Assembly (NCBI GenBank): GCA_028274465.1
Contig: CM051455.1
Location: 68,678,985 to 68,742,984 of the forward strand
DNA length: 64,000 nt
Direction of reading: 5' to 3'
Source of the DNA: Plantago ovata
Taxonomy: Eukaryota > Streptophyta > Magnoliopsida > Lamiales > Plantaginaceae
Shown here: piece after piece, positions 46,378-58,800 of the stretch
Layout: each line of letters starts with the position of its first letter
Position numbering within the stretch: position 1 is the stretch's first letter
Notes under the pieces: model-generated
The model's input: the letters and a program-made list of their open reading frames with translations, nothing else
Databases searched by the model: none
What the model was told of the DNA's origin: nothing
Made by a program: the position numbers and the translations under genes

Positions 46378-47419
46378 AATTGAATGCTAAACCTGGCCAA
46401 TGGAAGTTTAGTACATTGCGACTAACGTTGTTTTTCACCAAGTACTCATTTTAATTATCAATTTTTTACATTGCATTATATATACTCCCAATATTTCTAC
46501 ATTAGAAATAAAAATACTCATATTATCTTCTAACTTTAATTTATCAATGAGTTATTTCCTTCATACTTACACTTTTTTTAAACAATAATTACCTATATTT
46601 ATCTATATTTCCATTATACTTGTACAATTTTCATTATAATAACTACTTACAATACACTATAATTACATATCTTTTTCATTATAATTATGCAATTTGCATT
46701 ATAGTAACAACTACCAATACACTATAATTACCTATATTTATCTATATATATATTTCCATTATACTTATGAAATTTTCATTATAATAAAAACTTCAATACA
46801 CTATAATTACCTATATTTATCTATATTTTCATTATATTTATACAATTTTCATTATAATAACTAATTACAATACACTATAATTACTCATATTTCCATTATA
46901 ATTATACTTATGCAATTTTCAAATCTAATTAGTATATCCCAACCAAACTACACTAATTGAACAAAACTAACTACGTAGATAATCCCAAACATAATCGAAC
47001 CAAATTCAAATCCCAAACATAATCGAACCCGATTGAAATCCTAAACATAATCAAACTCAATTCAAATCTCAAACATAATCGAACCCACTACACCCCAAAC
47101 ATCCCAATTGAACAATACTAACATCAAAACTAGCTAATAAACCATAAAACACTTCAAAATTGAAAAAATACCAAATTTACAAAAGTTAGGTTTCGAGATT
47201 AGTACCTTTAATTGCGGAATAAATAGAACAACCCACTTCAAATTGAATGTCTCACTACGTTCCTTGTTGAATTGGCTTCGATTTGACACCAAGATTGAAA
47301 GAAATGATGGAGTATAAGAGAAGATTGGAATTGGAGAGAAGAAGTGAGAAAAATGGAGAAGAAGATAGCAGAGAGCAGAAATGAGTTTCTGCTTCTCGTT
47401 CGCCGGTGAAGAAGACTAC

Positions 47420-47775
47420 TCAGCGACGGATGACCATCCGTCGCTAACCAGCGACCGATCGGTCGCTAAATAGCGACGGATGACGTCATCCGTCGCTATA
47501 TTTAAAAAACCTTTTTCCTTTTTTTCCTGGGTCACTAGCGACCGATGACTCATCGGTCGCTAAATAGCGACGGATGACGTCCATCGGTCGCAGAGTACAG
47601 CGACCGATGACTCATCGGTCGCTAAATAGCGACCGATGAGTCATCGGTCGCAAATACTCCACGCCCTATTACGAATTGAGTTGGTCCGTCGCTAGGGGCA
47701 ATTGATCCGTCGCTAATTGACCGATCGGTCGCTAATATTAGCGACGGATCGATCGGTCGCTCATAGCGGTTGCTG
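47420..47775. repeat. Right subterminal repeats of CACTA-C
   Basis: A dense array of TAGCGACCGATGA, TCATCGGTCGCTA and TAGCGACGGAT. The sequence between the tnp2 start and this array (46378-47419) is AT-rich, with short phrases such as CACTATAATTACCTATATTT repeated near 46570-46890. Confidence 0.88.
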
Positions 47776-47959
47776 ATTTCTGTTTTTCTTGTAGTGTTAT
47801 ACATATAAGAAGTATTAAATATACATAATATAGGTATATGTGATTATTTAATTTATAATTTATAACTTTGTAGTATTAAATTATATTTTAATTTATACAT
47901 GTGTAATATTTGATTGCGAGAAGAAAACGTACAAATTAAATAAATTCACCATTGTACAA

Positions 47960-48560
47960 CACTACATAACTAAAAAAAATTATCATTTTTAAATACGAAA
48001 AAAATAAAAAAAATCAAATTTAGTCCGATCAACACCCAAATTCGATTAAGATTCAAAATCCAATCCAATCTAAATTCAGTCCGATAATAGAACCATTTAC
48101 CAGAACAACCTGATCCAAAATCGATCTGAATGACCAGAGATAAAACTATTAATCCGTACCTGATCCGTATCCGATCCAAATTCACTATTAATTTTTGGTT
48201 TCTCAATGACCATAGATAATTGAATGACCGAATCAACGATCTGTTCATTATGTCTACTTATAAGCATAAAAAATAAAAATTTCAAAACTGAACCAACCCG
48301 AAGTCTGACCCAAATTCGAAATCTAAGTCGAAATATCATGGTCAATTATTCGAACTTTGGTCTGTTATCCGATTCATAATCACCGAATTCGAGATCAACC
48401 AAAAAATTTGAGTCAAACCATATTCGATCCAAAATCACCCTAATTAAATTTGACTGGAGTTAGTTAGACCCGAATTAAATTATTTGACCCAATCTCATCC
48501 AATCGGATCAATCCGAATTTACCCAAATAAAATTTGTTATGAGTATATAACTAATCTCAT
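47960..48560. repeat. Dispersed repeat, second copy
   Basis: Related to 39541-40190 in the same orientation (CCGATCCAAATT, GATCAATCCGAATTTACCC). Non-coding. Confidence 0.5.
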
Positions 48561-49790
48561 TTAGAGTTTAAGCATGTTGCACAAGATGTGTTGAGAGTGA
48601 ATTTTCGTTGACCTATTTCTTATGAGTTTGAGTCTATTGCCCAGGATGTACTACGGAGGTCACATTTGTCTATGTGTGCCTCAGGAGTTTGATCCTGTTG
48701 TAATTAGTTTGCCAACGGGAATGAATTTGAGATCTATGCTTTCCGAATTTGAGCATGTTATACTAGCCTACTAGGTATCCAACGTCAACAAGGAGCGAAT
48801 TTGTGATCTATGCTTTCTCAATTTTAGATTGTTGCACTAGCTGTCCCAAGGGAGCAGAATTTATATCTCTGCCTTATGAATTTGGGAAGGTTGCACTTGA
48901 AAGGCGCCAAAGTGGAGACCAATTGTGAAATCACCCGTATGAGTAAAATTATGATTTGTGCCTTTTGAGCTTAAGTTTATTGCACTCAGCCCATAGAGAG
49001 TCAATTTGTGATTTATGCCTTATGAGTTTGAGTAAAGGCGTCAAAAGGATTGTTCGGATCGGATTCACATAAAAAATTTCGGATCAGATTGTTTCGAGTG
49101 AGTGATTTTATTTCGGGAGACTTCGAATAGTGTTCGGAATTTGGGTCTTGAACGGATTCGCATGTTGTTCGGATTATAAATCTCTGAACATTTTGGACTG
49201 GGTCACAATTGAATTGAGTGAATTTGGATCGAGTCAATTTGGATTCATTATTCATCGAATGTTTGACTACAAAAATTCTTATAATGAAAATTTATAAATT
49301 ATTAAATTTTCAAAATCTTGATCGTAAGTTAGTTATAGATAAAATATTTATTATAAGTGAAATTACTTAAATTTTTCTTACAAATTTAATTCGGGTTGGA
49401 TGAGTTCGGGTCACATTTAATTCGAATCGGATGGACTTTAGATCTACTCTATTCAGGTGGTTTCGGATCACATGAGTTCGGATCAATTGATTCAGGGCAA
49501 TTTCGGATCGAATTTCATGTCAAAGTTCGGATAGTTGACTAAAGTATTTTGGGTTAGACTTCAGATTTCGGATACAGATGTATTTTGCCAGGTCTAATTT
49601 GATCCTATTGCACGGGGTGTACCACGAGATGCAAATTTGTGATCTATGCCTTTCGAGTTTGAAAATATTGAATAAGGTACACCACAAGAGTGAATTTGTG
49701 ACCTATGCATTATGAGTTAAGGATGTTGCACTGGTTTCCCACATAGAGCAATTTTATGATATATGCCTCCATAGAATTAATTTTAATAGC
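48561..49790 (+). repeat. Degenerate minisatellite of about 60-75 bp units, split by an insertion
   Basis: Phrases GAATTTGTGATCTATGCCTT, GAGTTTGAG and TGTTGCAC alternate about ten times between 48561-49032 and 49598-49790. An unrelated 0.56-kb block separates the two parts. Unit sequence is strongly diverged. Confidence 0.65.
49036..49594. mobile_element. Possible small DNA element inside the minisatellite
   Basis: A 559-bp block flanked by TAA (49033-49035 and 49595-49597) interrupts the repeat array. It is related, in inverse orientation, to the repeats at 39541-40190 and 47960-48560. Its ends are only weakly inverted (GTCAAAA against GGCAAAA). Confidence 0.4.
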
Positions 49791-51300
49791 CATAAAAGTA
49801 CTATATTTATATTTATATTTTAACTATATATTTTATTTTGTCAAGTACAACTTTTATACCCGTCGATTTTCGACGGGTTGTGAACTAGTATAGTAAAAAG
49901 TTGGAGGTTAGGGCGATAGAGGGCGATGACACGTGTCATACACCGATAGTCTGATTGACGTTAGTCGGGGCAACACTTTGACTGATAATAGAAAACCCGA
50001 AGTCACTTCAATAAGCCTTTGTAAGAATATGGGAGATGCAAGGTTGGAAAAGAGTACAGAACGGGGTGTAATGCATAATGGGCTGGACTTGGATTAGGTA
50101 TTGGGCCAGAAGGGAAGTTACAAAACATTTGGGCCACAGGGCCAGTGCTCCAAGGTTTGCAACTACGATGTAATGTCAAACGCACTAAAACGTTTTGAAC
50201 TGATTCACTAAATTATCAGTTAAGCGGTTACATTATTACAGTACATTTTTATATCTTATTTCACATTTTCACTTTTTTTTTTTTTTTAATTCTTATCACG
50301 AGCTCGGATCGGCTTGAACTTAATCTTGACAAACGAGTTGAGTTCGTGTATAAATATTATGGCTTGAGCTCTAACCATATTTTTTAATTCATTTTCTTAA
50401 TTAACCCAGCATAAACTCAATGCGATGTTATTTGAACTCGAGCAGAGATTTGACAATAATCGACTCGAGTCGTATAGCATCAATATTATATACTCGTACA
50501 TACTAGTTACCGTTAGATTAGTACTAGTAGGTATGTGGGCAAACCTACATCATGTGTTTAGAAATATATATCGAGACCAAGTCAAAGTCCAAAACAGCGC
50601 AGTCCAAAACAGCGCTAGCTAGCTTTGGATTAAATCTAAAGGCCATCACATGATTTTGCTGAAATAATACGGACACATTCCTTTCTCTCGATCTGCCAGG
50701 CCTGTCCATAATTAAGAAACTGATCACAACTTCACCTGTAATTAGACCAGAACTAACGTAAAACCAGCACAACGCATATATTATTATCTTTCTCCGAGTT
50801 CACACACGTAAATTTGTACTCGAAGGTTCGGTCAAATCCAATGCAATTATTTTCATACATAACTAATTATATGTCCATCTTAATTAGCACGTACGCATGT
50901 CTCATGTACGTATCCGAAAGACCAGTGATAATACCAAGTCAAGAAACTAACTAATATCTCCGTCTCAGACAGCATTATCTATTTTACTTTTTAAGTCAGT
51001 CGGAAAACTACTCATATCTCTTAACATAACAACTCTTTTACCTCAACTAAATTAAATTGTCATTATTTAGTTCTTTCTCATCAAAAAAATTACCACATAA
51101 TATTTTCAACATTATCTCATTTTCTTATGAATATTTGAAAATGCTTCTGTGAATATTGACTGAGTAATGTTTTTTGGGAGGGAGGGAATAGAATGAGATG
51201 GTATGTAATCTCAAGTATTGATGGATATTGGTGCACTATTTACAATTCACTCAACACTCAACTCAACACTCAACAGTCACCCCCAAGACTTCTATTTAGG
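49791..51300. other. Intergenic region upstream of the peptide gene
   Basis: No supported gene. AT-rich sequence; it should include the upstream regulatory region of the peptide gene. Confidence 0.6.
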
Positions 51301-51303
51301 CCC

Positions 51304-51311
51304 TATAAATA
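51304..51311 (+). promoter_or_regulatory. TATA box of the peptide gene
   Basis: TATAAATA lies 73 bases before the start codon; transcription would begin around 51335. Confidence 0.7.
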
Positions 51312-51376
51312 GATGAGTTTTCTAAGTGTACTTTGTTGTTCAATATATAATATATCAATTAGCAATTCTGAGCAAG

Positions 51377-52035
51377 ATGAAACTAGGTGTATTCATTGTT
51401 ATGTTATTTGGTAAGTATTTGCCCCAATTTACGTTCACAAACTTTATCTTTCCGTGGTCTTTTTGATACTAGGGAAACCTAGTGAGACCTCCTCTCACCG
51501 TGCACTATTCCGGAATTTACAGTGTAAAGTGAGAGATCGAGGGTCTCACTAGGGCCCCAGGATCGAAGAATCCGTCTTCCATATAATCTTATATCTTCAA
51601 AATTTTTGTTTATTTTGTCCCAAATTAAGAGAAATCGATATGTTAATATTTTATGGCTAATTTGCAGTTTTGTTGCAACTCATCAGTGCATCTAAAGTTG
51701 AGAGCAGTTGTGGCCCAACGAGGAGTCAACCTTGCCACAAAATCGGTAAGAGATGCAACGAAACAATTCCTTGTTGTCCCGGTGGACGCTTCTTTCAGAA
51801 ACACTGCATAGCTCAGCCTTGTCACAAGATCGATAAGAGATGCAACGAAACAATCCCTTGTTGCACAAGCGGCATTTGTTTTGAGAAACATTGCATCGTG
51901 TGTATCCCGTATGGTAGCGACAAACCATGTGAACGTGATAGCGACTGTTGTCCCGGTGATAACATAATTTGCACGGACGTTGCATCTCACAACACCCACC
52001 TTGCCTACAAGCAGTGCCTACAACGTCAATATTAA
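51377..52035 (+). CDS. Secreted cystine-knot-type peptide precursor with three Cys modules
   Basis: Exon 1 is 51377-51410 and exon 2 is 51668-52035, with a GTAAGT donor and TTTGCAG acceptor, giving 133 residues. The first 20 or so residues form a signal peptide rich in Val, Leu and Ile, so the product is secreted. The rest holds 18 cysteines in three six-Cys modules. Modules 2 and 3 show the knottin order C, C, CC, C, C. Module 1 has Phe where the fifth Cys should be and an extra Cys upstream. Modules 1 and 2 are near-identical at DNA level, an 87-bp in-frame duplication starting at 51727 and 51814; module 3 is older. Plant knottins of this order in Mirabilis and Phytolacca are antimicrobial; defence is inferred here. 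The frame is intact; the LINE begins two bases behind the stop. Confidence 0.85.
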
Positions 52036-52166
52036 TATCCAACACATTCTCAACCTACCAAGCCGCCACCCTCTTTTCTCAGCCGCCAACCACCTAAACC
52101 CGTGCAGTCACAGCTTCCACCTCTCTAATTCTCTATCCTCATACTACCCAAACCTGTGTTTCTTAA

Positions 52167-53792
52167 GTGAATTGTATCGATTTCAAAAAATTACATTTCA
52201 TGCGTAGAATGGCACAGATTGAGGAAAGCAAAAAAGAAAAACTGAAAAAAATTAAAGATTCTAATGCTACCTATGTCAAAGATTTACTTACAACCTTTAA
52301 ACATTCAAGTAACACTAAAGAGGACACTCTTCCGACCACGGATAAGATTTTGCATAACTCCGGAGGAAATCCAAACCTGCAAGCTGAGCAAGGAAGCAGT
52401 GGTGTACAAGATGTCAGAAAGCAAGTTATGGCCACAACGTCAGAACCGCTCATTGCCAAAAAGGACCGACCAGCTCCTTCCAGTACCAAAGTCCAAAAGA
52501 GCCAATACGACAGAGAAATGGAAGATATGTATAATATCTTATTAAATAAACTTTCAAAAAATACTAATAACAGACCATTAAGTGAGTCCATGAATGTAAG
52601 TGACATGGAGGTGGAGATGCAAACCGCGGAAAATACTATAGCATCAACGGAGAATCAAGGTAAGACCTCTGTCCAACTCCCACATGAAACTCATGTTGAA
52701 ACTTCTACAAGCCCTCAAGTAGGTAATATTAACACTCAACCCACACAAAAGAATGCCAATCCTGCAAACCAATCAACCCCTCCTAATACTAAACCAAAAC
52801 CGGCCAATCAGTCTTATAAAGATAGGCTTATTAACAAACCAGTGCATACGTTCTTTCCTAGTTGGCTTGAACAAGTAAAAGTTCACCTTGGAAATTTTAC
52901 CAATGTTGACCCCAAAGACTACCCAGTAGATGAACCACCGCTTAAATTAGAACCTTATGCTATGGAAAAACTTTTTAAAAATTGGGAAAAATCTCTCATA
53001 ATAAGAACAGTAGGATGTACAAGACCAATCTTAGAAATAAGTAAACATTTAAAGGGCATATGGAGGTCCAAGAACCAAATTTCTTCTACGGAACTAGGTG
53101 AAGGATACTACATACTAAAAGTAACCTCTGAGGAGGATTATATTACAGCCCTAACAGGAGGACCGTGGTATATTTTTACGTATTACTTAGCAGTACAGCA
53201 ATGGTTCCCGGGGTTTAGCGTTGTTCAGGGATTGCCGAAAAGAATGATAGTTTGGACCCAACTACAGGGGTTACCAATTGAGTTCTACGATTTTGAAACA
53301 CTTTTCAAAATAGGACAACTCATTGGTAGACCTATAAAAGTTGATGCTAATACCATTAATTTGAGTAAAGGAAAATTTGCTAGATTATGTGTTGAAATTG
53401 ACACATCCAAACCTTTAATCAAAGCCATACACTTAGGAGGAAAGAGACAAAGTATCTCCTACGAGTTAAGGGATGAGTTTTGCCAGTCCTGTGGAAAGGT
53501 TGGACATATGGACTATGTCTGTAATGTCAACCCTTATCAGAGGAACGCTTCATCATCTCATCCACCCTCGACTCAGCCCTGGAACATCATACACAAAGAT
53601 TTTGTTCAAAAATCAAAAGTTAACGGAAATGAAAACAGAGCAGGAAAAGCAGAGCAACCAAATGAAAGGGATTCTGGATTTTTTAATAATAATAGTGATA
53701 AGAACAGTCACATTAGGAAACACTCTGATGATAAGGAAGACGACATATCAAAGGATAAGCAGGGTAAGTTATCACAAGATAAGGATAAATAG
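52167..53792 (+). CDS. LINE ORF1 protein: DUF4283 domain and zinc knuckle
   Basis: This is a 541-codon frame. A Lys-rich N-terminus and a Ser/Thr/Pro-rich linker are followed by a DUF4283 domain from about codon 225 to 400 (P-S-W-L-E-Q-V, G-P-W-Y-I, W-T-Q-L-Q-G-L-P). A CCHC knuckle C-Q-S-C-G-K-V-G-H-M-D-Y-V-C lies at about codons 439-452. In plant L1 elements this nucleic-acid-binding protein packages the RNA. The hydrophilic C-terminus ends at 53792. In relatives ORF1 continues further, and a second frame downstream (54624-55838) looks like the missing tail. Confidence 0.85.
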   Translation: MNCIDFKKLHFMRRMAQIEESKKEKLKKIKDSNATYVKDLLTTFKHSSNTKEDTLPTTDKILHNSGGNPNLQAEQGSSGVQDVRKQVMATTSEPLIAKKDRPAPSSTKVQKSQYDREMEDMYNILLNKLSKNTNNRPLSESMNVSDMEVEMQTAENTIASTENQGKTSVQLPHETHVETSTSPQVGNINTQPTQKNANPANQSTPPNTKPKPANQSYKDRLINKPVHTFFPSWLEQVKVHLGNFTNVDPKDYPVDEPPLKLEPYAMEKLFKNWEKSLIIRTVGCTRPILEISKHLKGIWRSKNQISSTELGEGYYILKVTSEEDYITALTGGPWYIFTYYLAVQQWFPGFSVVQGLPKRMIVWTQLQGLPIEFYDFETLFKIGQLIGRPIKVDANTINLSKGKFARLCVEIDTSKPLIKAIHLGGKRQSISYELRDEFCQSCGKVGHMDYVCNVNPYQRNASSSHPPSTQPWNIIHKDFVQKSKVNGNENRAGKAEQPNERDSGFFNNNSDKNSHIRKHSDDKEDDISKDKQGKLSQDKDK

Positions 53793-54623
53793 GTAATTTC
53801 AAAAAGGGATATTTTGGAAATTTCTTTAAATGTCCACTCCCTTGGGAACAAGCAAGGTACACAAAGAGACTTAAATAAGCTAGATAACCTGTACAAGCAT
53901 GCTGCTGACAACAACTACTCCTCTCCCTTGACAAATCAACCATCATCCCCTCCACCGAGCCACTTGGCAACGCCTTAACAGAATTTTGCCATGCAACCAT
54001 CAGATTCAAAACACAAACCTATAACTACCACCCCTAACCCTATACCTATACCTGTAGAGACTCAGAACATTAATGCTACAAAGCATAAAAACTGTGCAAA
54101 TTCCTTAGACAGAACTCATATTACAGCTTCTTTAATTAAAGAAAATGTAACCCTAAACCACTTAAAAATTAATAATAAAATATTAACCCACTCACCGGAG
54201 ATCTTAAAACCCAGACAGGACTCAGGAGATAGAACAGAACAAGAAAAAAACAAAAAGGAAAAATAACCACTCACTTGAAATCCAAAGGAAAATGCAGAAC
54301 AACCAAGCACCGGACGAGACTTCTATCCACAGCGTGGACAGCAGTCGCACCCCGTCCCCAGTAAGCACTCTTCACCCTCAGTCGTACTTCCTAAATCAAC
54401 CAAATGCCAACAATTTCAGCAGACCACCGACCCCGCACCCAGCAGCCCAACGACCAGCGGCTCCGCCTCCCCCCTTTTCCGGCCCGCCACAGAACTTGCT
54501 TCAGTCTGCCATAACCTACCTCCGATCCCAAAACCCCCCACGCCCAAGCATTTTCAATCACACCAACCAAACCCTAACCCTAGACCAGATTCAACAATCT
54601 CAGAGTCAAGATCGCCGCATGCA

Positions 54624-55838
54624 ATGCCCACAAATCATCACTCAGCCCTCCCCCAGCCCGATCCCAATAAGACCGACGCCGATGTACCCCAATCGGCCAA
54701 ATCTCACTCCTCTCCTTATTCCACAAACCCCCAACCATCCCAATTGCAGTTCGAGACTGATAAGAAACTCTCCCACGGAAGTGAGACGGAGTCCGCGAAC
54801 AACTTTTCACCCTTGGAAAGCGACAGGTCCGACTCAGAACCATCCGATGACGGCGTCAGCCTATACCAATCGAGACCAAAAAAGGATCGAAATGGAAGAT
54901 GGAGAGGTGTTCCTGTTGGGAGGAAGAATGTCAGGTTTAAATCAAAACCCCATGCAGATGGCTTGGATCCCGACGAATCAGGAACTAGTGGATCCAATTC
55001 AGAGAATGAACCCAAATTCCCAACACATAAAGTTGGTGGAGAAAAAGCACCCAACCCCAAATCAGACTCAACCCCCATACCAAAACCCAAGACCCGCATC
55101 AAGCAATTGGCCAGGTCTGGACCTAAATCTCAACCCCAACCCAATCCGCCCGCCAGCCCAACAAATACAAATACCGTTGATTCAGGCCCAGCATCCTTAT
55201 CCGACTCTGGACATCTTATTGGGCCGACCATTAGCCCAGCAGAATTATCCCCAACAAATGGGTCCAATATTAAGGCCCATACATCACTTCAACCTGCCCC
55301 CACCTTACCCGATTCCTTACCCAAATCAGCTCCAAGTTCTTCCCCCTTTTCCACCGAATCCGATTCCATTCCCTTGGCCGATTCCGGCGCCAACCCTAGC
55401 TCTCTTTCCAATACCAGCCTTACCCCCGCCACCATCGATCAGAGTACCATCCTTACCATCTCACCAATTCCCACCGTCAAGCACGATAGACCTCAATCTC
55501 CAGCTTCACACCGACTATGCCCAACTGATGATGCAGAGCGCGGAGGAGTTGCTCAAGCAATTCGAGAGAATAAATATGAACGAGTACAATGTCCAACCCT
55601 TCTATGCGAATCCATTCATCTTTCAAATGTCGAAGATGACGACTTCAGCGTTGATCAACTACGAGAATTTCAGAGTGGATCATACCTTGGGGACCCAGGT
55701 GATGCACAGAATCAAAGTCGAACCAAAATGCGGAGGAATCATTCCACCAGTGACAGCGATTCCAATCCCAAGAGGCAAAAGCGAGGACGAGAAGGCAGCG
55801 TCCATAATGAATCTGAAAGGAAAATACCCAGCAATTGA
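54624..55838 (+). pseudogene. Probable C-terminal tail of LINE ORF1, out of frame
   Basis: This 404-codon frame is rich in Ser, Pro, Asp and basic residues and ends with a K-R-Q-K-R-G-R-E-G cluster. It stops 12 bases before the first ATG of the ORF2 endonuclease, the usual junction in plant L1 elements. A second frame (54292 onward) is open across the same stretch and runs into ORF2, but it is Pro/Asn/Gln-rich and looks fortuitous. The gap 53793-54623 shows no single open frame. Confidence 0.4.
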
Positions 55839-55849
55839 AAGTGATCTGA

Positions 55850-58800
55850 TGAAGATTCTCATTTGGAATGTTAGAGGAGTTGGAAAACCAGAGTTTCTCA
55901 GGGAACTAGAGGACCATATCAATGAATACAAGCCGGTGTTAATTGTGTTGCTGGATACCCGAGCTAGTGCAGCTGTATCTGAGCCGATGATTAGGAAGCT
56001 GAAATTTCTTTCGTTTGAAGTCATGCCTCCGGCGCCGGAAACGCCACAGGTTGGGGGCTTCTGGGTGCTTTGGGATGATGATTTCGTGAAGATGAAGTCG
56101 ACAATTATATCTGACAGGATGATCAATGCAACCATACATGTCAACAAATATGCCAGGGATGTCAATGTCACTACAGTTTATAACTCGCCACAATATGCAG
56201 GACAAGCGCAGGTATGGAACGATTTAAAGAACTTTTCTTCGCAAATTCATACAGATTGGCTAGTATGTGGTGATTTTAATAGTTATTTACATCATTATGA
56301 GAAATTAAGAGGTAAACGTCCGAACTGGAACAAAATAAATAAGTTTAGAAATTGCCTGCTAGATTGCAACCTAGAGGACATTGGCTTTTGCGGCCCCCTT
56401 TATACTTGGTCGAATAGGCAGTTTGGACCATCTTTTATCCGTGAGAGATTAGATAGAGCATGTTCGAATCAACAATGGTTAAGATCTTTCCCTGAAACAG
56501 TAGTTAGAAATATCCCAACTACCACTTCTGATCATTGTATGCTTTTGATAGATACTAGAGATGAGATAATTAATAGGGTTAGAAGATTTAGATATGAGAT
56601 AAGTTGGCAAAACAATCAAGTCTTTAAGGAAAATCTTATTCTTCTTTGGAATCAGGAGATTTTAGCTAAAAAAGGTTCCTTTATAGACTTTTGTAAAATC
56701 CTAGCAGACTCTGCACCTTACTGGCCTCTAGCTTCCCTTAGGGACCTTAAAAAAGAACTAGCAACCAGTAAAAGAATGTTAACAGATATAACTCTCAAAA
56801 TTCCTTTAAATCCACCTCTTTTTGGTCAATTAGAAAATAATTTAAGAAACTATATTAACAAACTCAGACTTCAAAAAAGTATTTACTGGGCTCAAAGGGC
56901 TAAAAGAAATTGGGTAAAACTGGGAGATGCAAACACAAAGTACTTCCATGCCTATGCCACAAATCAAAAAAGAAGAAATTTTATCCATGGGATCCAAGAT
57001 AATAATAAGAATTGGATTTTAGATAGAGAAGCCATCACTATTCAATTTCAAATATTTTTTTCTGAACAAAGTAAAACAAATGGAGTTCAGTTAGATGATT
57101 TTAAAAATGTCAAGTTACCCACCTTAGAGAACCATCAAAGAGATAAATTACTAGAAAATGTTACCGAAGAAGAAATTTGGGATGCAGTGAAATCAATAGG
57201 AGGTGACAAGGCCCTGGCCCAGACGGTTTAAATGCCTACTTTTATTAGCATAATTGGGAGCTTATTAAGGTTGAAATTATTAACTTAGTTCAAAACTTTT
57301 TTCAAAATGGGCAAATGCCTTCTTACCTGAATCACACAACAATAGTCCTAATTCCAAAGAGACCTAACCCAAAAGAAACCTCTCATTTTAGACCTATTAG
57401 CCTTTGCAATGTTAGCTACAAAATTATTTCGAAAATTTTGGTTAATAGATTAAGACCTTTCCTAAATGATCTTATTTCACCATATCAAAATGCTTTGTCC
57501 CCCAAAGACAAATTAGTGACAACATTCTTCTTGCACATGAGCTCCTGCACACTATGAATAGGAAAAAACATTCTAAACAGTACCATATGACCCTTAAACT
57601 AGATGTGGAAAAAGCTTATGATAGATTGGAATGGAATTTTATAAAATTAGCTCTCACAAAATTCAACTTCCCTCCAAAAATAATCTCTCTAATCATGGAA
57701 TGTATTAAGTCAGCTTCCTTCCAGGTTCTTGTGAATTCCAATATGTCAGATACTTGGAAACCAACAAGAGGTATTCGGCAAGGAGACCCTTTATCTCCTT
57801 ATATTTTCATTCTCACTCAAGAGCTTTTTGTCCATTACATGATTGAAAAGGAAAAGAAGGGGGTCTTTCATGCTTTAAAATCTAGCCAAAAGGGCCCAAA
57901 AATTCCAATCCTTTGTTTTGCAGATGACTGCATGATTTTTTGCAAATCAACAAAAACATCTGTAAAGGGAGTTCAAATGTGTTTGCAAAATTATGCTAAG
58001 GCATATGGCCAAAAAATTTATGGAATAAGTCTAGAATCCTTTTTTCACCAAATACCACCATAAATGGAAAACAACAAATAATCCAAAAGTTGGGAGTGGC
58101 TTCTAATAAGAGATTAGACAGGTATCTAGGGTTACCCTTCCTGTCTGGAAAGAAAAAGATTGACCTTTTTGACCATATTATAGACAAAGTTACCTCTAGA
58201 ATTGATAATTGGTATTCAAAGTACTTGTCTTATGCAGGTAGATCTACCCTTATTGCTTCTGTTACTAATTGTGTCCCTTCCTACTGTATGCAAGTAGCTA
58301 AAGTCCCTACTACTTGTATTAATCAGATCAATGCTGCAAATAGAAAATTCCTCTGGAATTCTTCAAGGAGGGTCATTCTAGGGCTAAAATAGGGTGGAAC
58401 ACTGTATGCTTAGCAAAGTACCAAGGAGGTCTAGGGATTAGAAATCTAGAAAACCTGAATAAAGCTTTTCAAATGAAGTTACTTTGGAAATTAATACAAA
58501 AAGAAAATTCTCTTTGGCAAGATGTTTTGAAAAATAAATATTACCCTAATTGCTCCATTTTAGATGCTGAACCAAAAATTGGTCATAGTTGGTTGTGGAA
58601 AAACCTCTTAAAACATAAGGAATTAATCACTACAAATATTATTTGGGAAGTGGGCAATGGGGAAAAAATTAATTTTTGGACTGATAGATGGGTCAATGAT
58701 AAAAAATTATGTGATTTTGTCCATCATTGTCCACCAGACCAAAAGGTAAGTTTTTTTATTGATAATCAGAGATGGAACTTAGACAAGCTTCTGGCGGTCC

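Larger units (their letters stand above)
40286..47796 (-). mobile_element. CACTA-C: complete En/Spm-type transposon
   Basis: The left end is CACTACAAGGAAC, the right end is the inverse of CACTACAAGAAAA, and TTA flanks both sides (40283-40285 and 47797-47799). Subterminal arrays of TAGCGACGGAT and TAGCGACCGATGA lie at 40300-40670 and 47420-47775. It has two genes on the minus strand: tnp2 nearer the right end, and a Ptta/En/Spm-type gene. It is the most complete DNA transposon in the window, but tnp2 carries defects. Confidence 0.93.

Noticed and set aside
54292..55849. Two long overlapping open frames in the LINE, looking like a dual-coding gene
   Set aside because: The stretch is C-rich and poor in stop-forming triplets, and one frame is a low-complexity Pro/Asn/Gln string. 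Only the frame ending at 55838 has the basic, acidic and serine-rich character of an ORF1 tail.
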